44,645 nucleotides of DNA. It comes from a virus. This document shows, in pieces, positions 35,385-42,080 of the stretch (the first letter of the stretch is position 1; every line of letters begins with the position of its first letter). Where the stretch lies: the IMG/VR virus record IMGVR_UViG_3300002053_000045, positions 1-44,645 of that record. One strand, written 5' to 3'. The position numbers and the translations under genes were made by a program. Under the pieces are notes generated by a model, which saw only the letters and a list, made by a program, of their open reading frames with translations, ran no database searches and was not told the DNA's origin.

Positions 35385-36011
35385 TTACTCCTTTGGACAT
35401 TCTCTACTTGGTAAAACAATAAAATTATCTTTTTTAACAATTATATGTGAACCATTTTTAAACTCTTTATTTAATATTCTTAATACAAATTTTGCTATTC
35501 TTTCTGGTGGCATTAAGGTTTTTTTATCTTCTTTTGGAAATAGAGCTTTTCTCATCTTTGTTTTAGTTCTAGAAGGATGTAAACCATAAGAATTAATACC
35601 TTCTTTTGCTAAAGTCTCTGTTAAGCTCATTAGACCAGCTTTACTGGCACAATAAGCTCCCCATTCGGCTCTACCTTCAAATGCTGAAGTAGATCCTATA
35701 TTAATAACTGTAGAAAGCTTCCCAAATCGTAAAGCGTAATTAATACAATAAAAAGCTCCTGTAAGATTTACATTTATATGATTATGCCATTCATAATATC
35801 TAATATCTTTGACTTTATTAGGCTTAATATAACCAGCTACATTTATAAGAATATCTGGCTTTTCTTTTTCCATATATCTATAAACAGTCATTAAATCTGT
35901 AATATCTAATTCTTCTCTTCCAGGATTTCTAACTTTATATCTTTCTTTTTTAAGGAGTTTGGCTATAGCTTTAGCCATTCCGCCATTTCCACCAGTAATT
36001 AAAACTTTCAT
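35385..36011 (-). CDS. Short-chain dehydrogenase/reductase
   Basis: 208 residues from ATG 36011 with AAGGAGG upstream; a longer reading upstream is a shadow of the preceding gene. Nucleotide-binding TGGNGGMA (6-13), NVAG (57-60), Ser 107 in INIGSTSAF and the YxxxK pair Tyr 120/Lys 124 make a complete SDR active site. Short for an SDR, but complete to the end of the fold. In Haemophilus Bcs1, an IspD-like domain and an SDR act together to make CDP-ribitol; both are present here within three genes. Reduction of a ketose or ketose phosphate to an alditol is the inferred reaction. ATGA joins it to the gene before. Confidence 0.75.
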   Translation of the reverse strand: MKVLITGGNGGMAKAIAKLLKKERYKVRNPGREELDITDLMTVYRYMEKEKPDILINVAGYIKPNKVKDIRYYEWHNHINVNLTGAFYCINYALRFGKLSTVINIGSTSAFEGRAEWGAYCASKAGLMSLTETLAKEGINSYGLHPSRTKTKMRKALFPKEDKKTLMPPERIAKFVLRILNKEFKNGSHIIVKKDNFIVLPSRECPKE

Positions 36012-36226
36012 TTCTCCTCCTTTAGCTTCTCTTGTATTTGTAATTGTTTTATATCTTCTGTCGGAAAACAAAAAACATCTATTTTGTTCCTTCTGCACCA
36101 ATCAACAAAAGAATGACAGTCTTTTTCTGAAACAAATCCAGGATGAAATTTAAGAAGATAATGTTTACCTGGTTCTAAACTTAGCAATTCTTTAACAACA
36201 AACTTCTTTCCCCTGCGAGGTTTCAT
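36008..36226 (-). CDS. Small protein beginning MKPRRGKK
   Basis: 72 residues, start preceded by AAGGAGG. Basic N-terminus MKPRRGKKFVVKELLSL, then EPGKHYLLKFHPGFVSEKDC and a WCRRNKIDVFCFPTEDIKQL helix. Short alpha/beta, no membrane helix, Cys at 37, 44 and 53. Begins with the same words as the two microproteins before it. ATGA overlaps on both sides. Function unknown. Confidence 0.6.
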   Translation of the reverse strand: MKPRRGKKFVVKELLSLEPGKHYLLKFHPGFVSEKDCHSFVDWCRRNKIDVFCFPTEDIKQLQIQEKLKEEK

Positions 36227-36312
36227 AGTTCCTCCTTTATTTCACTTAGTCCACCTTTTTGTGGACTATCTGAAACAGCTATATTCTCCAGTATTTTATT
36301 ACGAGGTTTCAT
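36223..36312 (-). CDS. 29-residue microprotein MKPRNK, ATGA-coupled
   Basis: Twenty-nine residues, starting MKPRNKILENIAVSDSPQK. Both ends overlap neighbours by ATGA, which argues for real translation. It lacks a ribosome binding site of its own. Its middle codons contain an eight-base-pair palindromic hairpin, so the segment may instead be a regulatory leader for the gene at 36226 whose strong site follows it. Function unknown. Confidence 0.4.
   Translation of the reverse strand: MKPRNKILENIAVSDSPQKGGLSEIKEEL
36247..36268. promoter_or_regulatory. Perfect inverted repeat TAGTCCAC / GTGGACTA
   Basis: Eight-base-pair perfect stem with six-base loop, about 20 bases before the GGAGG site of the gene at 36226 (minus strand). 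No U-run on either side, so not a usual terminator. It could be a protein-binding operator or an mRNA hairpin that controls that gene's translation. Confidence 0.45.
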
Positions 36313-36437
36313 AATTCTACTACTTTAGTTTTACCGCAAGCAGGACAGCCATATATCCCACACTTTTTAGCTACCCTATCAGGAACGAGTAATAATTTCC
36401 AAGTATGTCTATGCTTTTTCTTCCTACGAAGTTTCAT
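36309..36437 (-). CDS. 42-residue basic microprotein with CxxC zinc half-site
   Basis: Forty-two residues with AAGGAAG upstream: MKLRRKKKHRHTWKLLLV, then KKCGIYGCPACGKTK. Cys 26, 31 and 34 with a nearby His could bind one metal, alone or as a dimer. The basic start would suit nucleic acid. ATGA overlap with both neighbours (stop of the cytidylyltransferase gene, start of the next microgene). Too short for usual gene callers. Function unknown. Confidence 0.6.
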   Translation of the reverse strand: MKLRRKKKHRHTWKLLLVPDRVAKKCGIYGCPACGKTKVVEL

Positions 36438-37102
36438 AACTCTTCCTTTAATAAATATTTAAAAATTTTATAATCCTTTGGGTAAGTTAATTTAAGTCCT
36501 TCCCAAAATGAAATATTTACTGTTTTTATTTTAGTGTTCTTTTTATATGATAATAATACTTGAGTATCATCTGTAGCATTTTCTAATTTAGTAGTTTGGT
36601 GAGCTTTATATAATAAATCAAAATCAAAACATTGTGGCATCAGTAAATCGTACATATAAGTTCTATCATATATATATTCGAATTTTTCTTTTATTCTGCA
36701 AGGAGTATTTATACTTTTACATACAGTAATTACTGCATCATATTTATTTAAATAATTAAAACATCTTGATATTGTTTTTGATTTTAACAAAGGTCTATTT
36801 GCATCTGTAATAATAACTTTACCTTCGTAATTTTGTTCTTTTAAATATTGTAAAGCATTATAAATACTTTCTTGTCGAGTTTTTCCTCCTTCCACTACGA
36901 TAGTATCTTTAATTTTATTTTGTTCTATAATAGAAACTGTAATATCTTTAAACTCTTTAGGAACTACTAATATTTTTTGAGTTCCTTCAAATATTTTTAA
37001 AGTATAAATAAAAAGAGGAATATTATGTATCGGAACAAATTGCTTTGTTAATCCGAATCTCTTTCCACTACCTCCAGCTAATATAATACTTACTTTTTGC
37101 AT
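36434..37102 (-). CDS. IspD/TarI-family cytidylyltransferase
   Basis: 222 residues, the usual length. The family's CTP-binding loop is LAGGSGKRFGLTKQF (Lys 20), followed by VVEGGKTRQESIYNAL, ITDANRPL (100-105; DAARP in IspD), a MPQCF segment, ATDDTQVL (176-183) and GLKLTYPKD with Lys 204. These are the marks of enzymes that join CTP to a sugar-alcohol phosphate. Where IspD has an Asp-Thr pair contacting its acceptor, this protein has Asn-Thr (132-133), so the acceptor probably differs. No isoprenoid genes are near; SDR and LicD genes are. A CDP-alditol (ribitol- or glycerol-like) product is inferred. Confidence 0.75.
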   Translation of the reverse strand: MQKVSIILAGGSGKRFGLTKQFVPIHNIPLFIYTLKIFEGTQKILVVPKEFKDITVSIIEQNKIKDTIVVEGGKTRQESIYNALQYLKEQNYEGKVIITDANRPLLKSKTISRCFNYLNKYDAVITVCKSINTPCRIKEKFEYIYDRTYMYDLLMPQCFDFDLLYKAHQTTKLENATDDTQVLLSYKKNTKIKTVNISFWEGLKLTYPKDYKIFKYLLKEEL

Positions 37103-37479
37103 CTTGGGTTATATGTATGTTTATTTATATCTTCTTTGCAAAATTCTGCTTCTATTTCTATAAATTCTGGAGTCCAAAAATTTCTATGACAAGAAATAGC
37201 TCTATCATCAATTAATAAATCATAATGAGGTTTTTCTATTATTAATTCATCATAAGGAATATCATATTTTTTTAACCATTCTTCTGTAAGTTTTCTTGCA
37301 TTTTTTCCGCTGGCTCCTCTTCTAGTAAATATAGTTATTTTATGTTCTTTCTTTTTTAGTCCTCTAATAAGTTTTATCATGTTTTCTCTAGGTTTAACTT
37401 TAGGTATATCTTCTTGATGATTTCTCCTTATAGAAGTACATATAGTATTATCCATATCAAAAGCTATAGTATATTTCAT
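37090..37479 (-). CDS. HAD-superfamily phosphatase
   Basis: 129 residues, a minimal HAD. Motif I is FDMDNT (7-12), motif II ITIFTRRGAS with Thr 52, motif IV LLIDDRA with Asp 91/92. No cap domain, as in sugar-phosphate phosphatases of capsule and lipopolysaccharide loci. It overlaps the cytidylyltransferase gene by 13 bases. It may remove a phosphate from a sugar-alcohol or a sugar before or after CDP activation. A histidine at 98 and cysteine-rich end (FCKEDINKHTYNPRCKK) could hold a metal. Confidence 0.7.
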   Translation of the reverse strand: MKYTIAFDMDNTICTSIRRNHQEDIPKVKPRENMIKLIRGLKKKEHKITIFTRRGASGKNARKLTEEWLKKYDIPYDELIIEKPHYDLLIDDRAISCHRNFWTPEFIEIEAEFCKEDINKHTYNPRCKK

Positions 37480-37622
37480 TTTATCATACTCCTAAAATAA
37501 ATAATAAAAAATTTTTTAATTTCTTCAAATGTATATCGTTGAGCAAAAATAAAATATAAAGATATTGGTAATATTACTAACACAAAACCTAATGTAAATA
37601 TAATTAATTTTAATAAATTCAT
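37476..37622 (-). CDS. 48-residue membrane microprotein
   Basis: Begins MNLLKLIIFTLGFVLVILPI; residues 4-27 form one hydrophobic span, then a basic amphipathic tail (QRYTFEEIKKFFIIYFRS). ATGA overlaps at both ends (with the methionine aminopeptidase stop and the HAD start). Not recognised; a single-span phage membrane peptide. It might be a small lysis or superinfection-exclusion factor, which is speculation. Confidence 0.6.
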   Translation of the reverse strand: MNLLKLIIFTLGFVLVILPISLYFIFAQRYTFEEIKKFFIIYFRSMIK

Positions 37623-38362
37623 ATTGTTAAAATTTCTCCTTCTTCTTTAGTTACAACTATAGTATGTTCAAAATGAGCTGATAATTTTTTATCTTTTGTT
37701 ACAACTGTCCATCCATCATCTAAAATTTCGATATCTGATTTACCTAATGTAGCCATTGGTTCTAAAGTAAATACCATTCCTTCTTTTAAAATAAGACCTT
37801 CGTCTTTATTCCCATAATTAGGAACTAAAGGAAATTCGTGTAATTCTTTTCCTATTCCATGTCCAGCAAATGTTTTAATTACAGATAATCCGTTATTTTC
37901 TAAATGAGTTTGTATAGCATTAGAAACATTTGATAAATAATTTCCTGGATATATTTCTAATAATCCCATAAAAAGAGATTCTAATGTTGCTTTTACTAAT
38001 TTTTTTATTTTTCTTGATCTTTCTCCTATAATAAAAGTAATAGCTTTATCTGAATAATATCCTTTATATACTATACCTAAATCTAAACTAACTATATCTC
38101 CTTTTTTAATAATCTTATCTTTCTTTGGAAGTCCATGAATAATTTCTTCATTAATAGATACACATAAACAATTAGGATATCCTCTATATCCCTTAAAAGC
38201 TGGCTCGATTTTATATTCCTTAATTAAAGTTTCTGCTAGAATTTCTAAATCATAAGCTGAAGTTCCAGGAATCTTAGCTATAGTTGCTACATTTTCTAAT
38301 ATATCAGATAATATAAAACCAGCTTCTCTTAATATATCTATTTCTTGTTTAGTATAAATCAT
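37619..38362 (-). CDS. map: Type I methionine aminopeptidase
   Basis: 247 residues, the bacterial type I length, with every catalytic residue: His 76 (EEIIHG), metal ligands Asp 94 (SLDLG) and Asp 105, His 168 (GHGIG), His 175 (LHE), Glu 201 (EPM) and Glu 232 (HFEHTI). Spacing equals the E. coli enzyme exactly, offset by three. It removes the initiator methionine. There is no zinc-binding N-terminal extension, so it probably works free in the cytoplasm on phage or host proteins. A phage-borne copy is uncommon and must repay its space. ATGA joins it to both neighbours. Confidence 0.9.
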   Translation of the reverse strand: MIYTKQEIDILREAGFILSDILENVATIAKIPGTSAYDLEILAETLIKEYKIEPAFKGYRGYPNCLCVSINEEIIHGLPKKDKIIKKGDIVSLDLGIVYKGYYSDKAITFIIGERSRKIKKLVKATLESLFMGLLEIYPGNYLSNVSNAIQTHLENNGLSVIKTFAGHGIGKELHEFPLVPNYGNKDEGLILKEGMVFTLEPMATLGKSDIEILDDGWTVVTKDKKLSAHFEHTIVVTKEEGEILTI

Positions 38363-38547
38363 AAAATTTTCTTTGCTGGATAATAAATAGAAAAATGTTC
38401 TGTATTATTAATATCAGAAAAAGTAACTATATAACATAGTTCTCCTTCTACTACTATAGGACATTCTTTTACATCAACTAAAATATTTCTGTCTTTTAAT
38501 TGATCAATAAGATATTTTTTTAATTTAACAGAGATTAATTTACTCAT
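38359..38547 (-). CDS. Small hypothetical protein, 62 residues
   Basis: A compact beta-rich protein: MSKLISVKLKKYLIDQLKDR helix then strands ECPIVVEGELCYIVTFSDIN and a HFSIYYPAKK end. ATGA overlaps with the microprotein before and the aminopeptidase after. No motif recognised; could be a small regulator or inhibitor. Confidence 0.55.
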   Translation of the reverse strand: MSKLISVKLKKYLIDQLKDRNILVDVKECPIVVEGELCYIVTFSDINNTEHFSIYYPAKKIL

Positions 38548-38639
38548 TTTTTATGATATTTATAATCGCACCATTTACATCCATTTTTTGTTATAAATTT
38601 TTTGTTAGGTAATTCTCGTTTGCACTTTTTACATTTCAT
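38544..38639 (-). CDS. 31-residue CxxC-CxxC zinc-knuckle microprotein
   Basis: Thirty-one residues: MKCKKCKRELPNKKF, then NGCKWCDYKYHKK. Two CxxC pairs 15 residues apart, very basic, fit one zinc ribbon. ATGA overlaps tie it to the ACP-like gene before it and to the 62-residue gene after it. It is below the length limit of ordinary gene calls. Probable nucleic-acid- or protein-binding zinc ribbon; function unknown. Confidence 0.65.
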   Translation of the reverse strand: MKCKKCKRELPNKKFITKNGCKWCDYKYHKK

Positions 38640-38878
38640 TTTTGTTCTTCTGGTTGATCTTTTTCTGGATATTTTGTTGTTAAATAATTAAGAATATCCT
38701 TAACTGTATATAAATTTTCTGCATCTTCATCAGGGATATCTACCTTCAATTCATCTTCGATAGTCATAACTATGTCTCTTCCATCAATAGCAGAAGCATT
38801 TAATACAACATCATCTAGTTGGACTATACGATCTAGACTATCTGCTAAAACTTGTAATAATTTAGTCTCCAAACTCAT
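38636..38878 (-). CDS. Acyl-carrier-protein-like protein lacking the phosphopantetheine serine
   Basis: 80 residues with the ACP four-helix pattern. The half IVMTIEDELKVDIPDEDAEN, then LYTVKDILNYL, is nearly ACP consensus. Counting back, the DSL attachment triplet is replaced by Ser-Ala-Ile (29-31), so the modified serine is Ala 30. Ser 29 is one place early. It probably cannot carry an acyl chain by the normal chemistry. It may be a protein-protein decoy or scaffold that binds host ACP partners. It sits in the dense minus operon with ATGA overlaps on both sides. No synthase genes are near. Confidence 0.65.
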   Translation of the reverse strand: MSLETKLLQVLADSLDRIVQLDDVVLNASAIDGRDIVMTIEDELKVDIPDEDAENLYTVKDILNYLTTKYPEKDQPEEQK

Positions 38879-39213
38879 TTTTCCTCCTTTTTTTCTTTAA
38901 CTTCTTCAACTTTAACTTTAGGTTTTGGAGTATAATGTTCAATAATTCGATCTAAATATTCTTCCAAAACATGATCTCCTTTACTTTCTCTTAGCCAAAA
39001 ATTCTTTCTAGCTCTTCGATTAGGTAATATATTTTCATTTAATTCTTTAATAAATTCTCTTAAAATTTGTACTCTTTGCAATGCTACTTTTCTTTGAAAA
39101 TCTGCCTGTTTAGCTTTATCTTGTTGATCCTGTTTCTGAATTTTCATATATTCTCTTCGAAGATACCATTCAGAAAATCGTCTTAATGGATTCAAAGATC
39201 TCTTAACTCCCAT
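38875..39213 (-). CDS. Charged helical protein
   Basis: 112 residues. Arg-rich amphipathic helix at the start (SLNPLRRFSEWYLRREYMKI), a Gln/Lys-rich coiled coil (KIQKQDQQDKAKQADFQRKV) and a Lys/Glu C-terminal tail. No membrane span. The start overlaps the previous gene by 11 bases and the stop overlaps the ACP-like start by ATGA. The amphipathic start could touch membrane or nucleic acid. Function unknown. Confidence 0.5.
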   Translation of the reverse strand: MGVKRSLNPLRRFSEWYLRREYMKIQKQDQQDKAKQADFQRKVALQRVQILREFIKELNENILPNRRARKNFWLRESKGDHVLEEYLDRIIEHYTPKPKVKVEEVKEKKEEK

Positions 39214-39508
39214 TTTTTTTCAGCCTCCTTTTCGCCTTTAATATATTTATATAGTTATTTATAGAAACCAAACTAAATACTACAATAAAAATTATAAGAT
39301 TTAATTCATTATCCATAAAAAATCCTATCACCAAACTAACTAAGACTATTTTTATTAAAATAAGCCTTATATCGTTTTTTAATAACCATCTTCCTATAGG
39401 ATTTATCTCTTTACAGCCATATTTACGGACTCCTATAATAGTTGTAAGATAATCGAAATAATTCATTAATGTAGCTAAAAATTTTAATAATAATAATCTT
39501 TTACTCAT
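39203..39508 (-). CDS. DUF5658-like membrane protein
   Basis: 101 residues with about three hydrophobic segments. The first carries NYFDYLTTIIGVRKYGCKEI then NPIGRWLL, the signature D-x-x-TT and E-x-NP pattern of the DUF5658 family; two further spans follow (ILIKIVLVSLVIGFFM, LIIFIVVFSLVSI). No known activity. Coupled to the SbcC-like gene by ATGA. Confidence 0.6.
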   Translation of the reverse strand: MSKRLLLLKFLATLMNYFDYLTTIIGVRKYGCKEINPIGRWLLKNDIRLILIKIVLVSLVIGFFMDNELNLIIFIVVFSLVSINNYINILKAKRRLKKNGS

Positions 39509-40905
39509 AATTTAATCTCTTTAACTCCTTCTGGAATAGTTTCTAATCTATGAATAATAGCAAATAATTGAAATGGGGTATCTTTAAAAAAATCTAATAC
39601 AAATTTTAAATTAGGATTGTCTAAGCTACTAAATCCTTCATCAGCTATTACTATTCCTGTTTTATTTTTTTCTAATAATAAAGCTAATTTAAATGCTATA
39701 CTTAATATTAATTTTTGTCCAGTACTTAAATCTTTATAATCATATTCTTGTTCATTTTTATATAGTTTAATATCAAAATCTTTATCATATATAAACTTTA
39801 TAGAAAAATTTATTTTACTAATTATTGAATTTATAATTGGTTCTAATACTTTTACCCACTCTGCAATATAATAAGAATAAAAATTATCTAATTCCGTAAT
39901 ACTTTTTTTCATAATTAAAATATCTTTTTCAGTATATTTATAATCTTTCTGCTTAATTCTAGCTTCTAACTTTCTGGATAATTCAGTTAATTTTAAAGAT
40001 CTATTTCTAATTTTTTCTTTAACAATTTTATGTTGTTCTATTATTTCTTGAGTTTCTTTTAAAATTTCTAAATTTTCTTTTAAATTATCATTTAACGTCA
40101 TGGTTTCTTCATTTTTCTCTGTCAATAATTTATTTTTAATATTTTCTTGAAGTAATTGTTTACAAGCATAACATTCTGTAGTTTGTAATAACTGATCTCT
40201 TTGCCATTTAACTGTTTCTTTTCTATTTTCTAATTGTCCTTGTTTATTAATATATCCATTATATTCTCTAAGTAATTCATTAATTTCTCTTTCTATATTA
40301 TAAAAACTGTCTCTTATTTCTGTTAATTTAGATTTAATTAAATTTAATCTTTTTTCTGAAGGATATAAACTATAAATAACAGCTTTATCTTTATTCCAAA
40401 TTTCTCTATCTCTTTTCTTTTTCAATAATCTTTCTCTTATATTATTTAATAAATCTTGATTAAAAGATAATAATGTCTTTTTTAAGGCGGTTTTTCCTTC
40501 TTCTAATATATTAATACCTTTAGAATTGTCTATCATTCTAAATTTTTTGAATTGAGTTACATCTCCAAATATATCATTTAAATAAGATTGAGCTTCTCTA
40601 TTAGTAGTAAATTTTAATTCTTCTTTATCTTTTATAATAGTTACTTTAGTAGGATATTCTCTAGTTATAATATAATCATCTATTTCTACAGTTACCAAAC
40701 AAGTATTAGAATTTGACCATCTTGTTAGTAATTTTTCTAGAGTTTGTTCACTATATCCAAATAAAGCAAATAATAAACTATCTACTGCTAAAGTAGATTT
40801 ACCAGAACCGTTCTCTCCTTGAATTATATTAGTTTTAGAGAATTCAAAGATATGTTCACCTTCAAAATTTTTAAAATTATTTAATTTAATCTTCTTTATT
40901 ATCAT
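39505..40905 (-). CDS. SbcC/Rad50/gp46-like recombination ATPase
   Basis: 466 residues, compact even for phage (T4 gp46 is longer). Walker A GENGSGKS (30-37), a heptad coiled coil broken by the zinc hook CYAC (about 245-248), the ABC signature LSTGQK, and Walker B with IVIADEGFSSLD. This is the SMC-like partner of the SbcD/gp47 nuclease; together they process DNA ends in replication and recombination, and could open double-strand breaks. The hook allows two molecules to join. Paired with the SbcD-like gene through one microprotein. Confidence 0.9.
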   Translation of the reverse strand: MIIKKIKLNNFKNFEGEHIFEFSKTNIIQGENGSGKSTLAVDSLLFALFGYSEQTLEKLLTRWSNSNTCLVTVEIDDYIITREYPTKVTIIKDKEELKFTTNREAQSYLNDIFGDVTQFKKFRMIDNSKGINILEEGKTALKKTLLSFNQDLLNNIRERLLKKKRDREIWNKDKAVIYSLYPSEKRLNLIKSKLTEIRDSFYNIEREINELLREYNGYINKQGQLENRKETVKWQRDQLLQTTECYACKQLLQENIKNKLLTEKNEETMTLNDNLKENLEILKETQEIIEQHKIVKEKIRNRSLKLTELSRKLEARIKQKDYKYTEKDILIMKKSITELDNFYSYYIAEWVKVLEPIINSIISKINFSIKFIYDKDFDIKLYKNEQEYDYKDLSTGQKLILSIAFKLALLLEKNKTGIVIADEGFSSLDNPNLKFVLDFFKDTPFQLFAIIHRLETIPEGVKEIKL

Positions 40906-41029
40906 AATAATTATCTATAATTTTATTTCCTAATTCTTTATCTGGTTTTGGAACATCAATAGGATCTCCTATCTTTTTTATAAATTTAGATACATTAATA
41001 ACTTTTATTTCTCTTATTTTATATTTCAT
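40886..41029 (-). CDS. 47-residue microprotein between SbcD- and SbcC-like genes
   Basis: Starts MKYKIREIKVINVSKFIKKI, continues with GDPIDVPKPDKELGNKII and an acidic end. Linked by ATGA to the SbcD-like stop, and overlaps the SbcC-like start by 20 bases. Its place in the nuclease pair suggests a subunit or modulator of that complex, but no motif supports this. Not recognised. Confidence 0.55.
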   Translation of the reverse strand: MKYKIREIKVINVSKFIKKIGDPIDVPKPDKELGNKIIDNYYDNKED

Positions 41030-41916
41030 AATAATCCTTCTTCTTTAAATTCTGTTTCTAATTCTTCTCTAACTTCTTTATCTTCAATTTTTCTAACCCA
41101 TTCATTCACAATGACTTGTAAATTTTTATTTTCTTTTTTGGCTGTCATTAATTGAGTATTTTTAAAATCTAATTTAACTTTGAATTCATTAAATTTATTT
41201 TTCCATTCAGCAAAATTATTTATACTTTTTTTAAATAATTCAAAATTTGGAAAAACTAATCTTACTTTGTTTTTAGGTAGAATATTATCTAATACTTTAA
41301 TTTGTTTTGGAGAATCTATAATAACTTCTACCATTGGAATTGGAGTTTTTAAAAGATTTAAATATAATTGACCATCTTCAATTATTGCAAATTGTTTAAT
41401 GTCTTTTAATTCATTAAAATGCTGATATAAAATAGAGCCTAGATGATAAATTTTATCTGATATTTTTTGAAAAGTATGCTGATGTCCTAATATCACTAAG
41501 TCATATTTCGCTTCTAAATCAGTAACTGTAAAAGAATGAGAACCGTATTCTAATAAACTTTTGTTAGTCATAAAATGTCCAAAGAAACATTTCAATCCGT
41601 CAATCTCTATTTCATAAGTTATTCCAGGAGTTCTTACTCCGAAATGTTGTAAATAATCTACAACAGAAGCATTATTAAGAAAATCGTGTTTCCCTGTTCC
41701 AGATAATATTGTTACATCTTTATATCTTTTTTTCATTTGATTAATTATTTCAGTTCCAAATTCTAATTCTTTAGGTGTTGGACGATTACTGTCATAAAAA
41801 TCTCCTAGTTGAATAATTCTATCTGCCTTATATTGAAAAATCTCTCCTAATATTCCTTTAAGTTCAGGAATCGATTTTTCTGCAATATGTAGATCGCCTA
41901 TTATGATAATTTTCAT
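41026..41916 (-). CDS. SbcD/Mre11/gp47-like nuclease subunit with GKHD motif
   Basis: 296 residues. Metallophosphoesterase motifs: Asp 8/His 10 (GDLHI), Asp 39 (LGDFYD), GHQH (144-147). The third motif reads GKHD (75-78), not GNHD: the asparagine ligand is lysine. The expected single His of motif IV appears within FGHFM (113-115). A C-terminal helical part follows, short for binding the SbcC coiled coil. It should form the nuclease half of the end-processing complex with the 39505 gene; the Lys at a metal site makes full activity doubtful. Confidence 0.8.
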   Translation of the reverse strand: MKIIIIGDLHIAEKSIPELKGILGEIFQYKADRIIQLGDFYDSNRPTPKELEFGTEIINQMKKRYKDVTILSGTGKHDFLNNASVVDYLQHFGVRTPGITYEIEIDGLKCFFGHFMTNKSLLEYGSHSFTVTDLEAKYDLVILGHQHTFQKISDKIYHLGSILYQHFNELKDIKQFAIIEDGQLYLNLLKTPIPMVEVIIDSPKQIKVLDNILPKNKVRLVFPNFELFKKSINNFAEWKNKFNEFKVKLDFKNTQLMTAKKENKNLQVIVNEWVRKIEDKEVREELETEFKEEGLL

Positions 41917-42080
41917 AAATAAGAATCGGCTTTCTTTTTAGTTTTTTCCATCCATTTTCCTGCATAAACATCCCAAAGAATAGACCAACCTAATGTAATA
42001 CAAGCTAAAGGAAGAGCCCATAGCCAATATTTAAGCCATATAATTGTCCATAATGAATGAGAAATTAGCCATTTTTTCAT
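41913..42080 (-). CDS. 55-residue Trp-rich membrane microprotein
   Basis: Starts MKKWLISHSLWTIIWLKYWL; residues 10-38 contain one or two short hydrophobic spans with nine tryptophans overall, and a basic tail (KWMEKTKKKADSY). ATGA overlaps at both ends. The Trp content points to an interfacial or short-spanning peptide. Not recognised; may be a small membrane regulator or a lysis peptide. Confidence 0.6.
   Translation of the reverse strand: MKKWLISHSLWTIIWLKYWLWALPLACITLGWSILWDVYAGKWMEKTKKKADSYL

Noticed and set aside
36011-36101. 30-codon N-terminal extension of the SDR
   Set aside because: Lies inside the preceding gene in another frame; the Rossmann fold begins right at ATG 36011, which has AAGGAGG.
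36434-37102. Isoprenoid-pathway IspD
   Set aside because: No other MEP-pathway gene is present, the acceptor Asp is Asn, and neighbours are SDR and LicD; CDP-alditol synthesis fits better.
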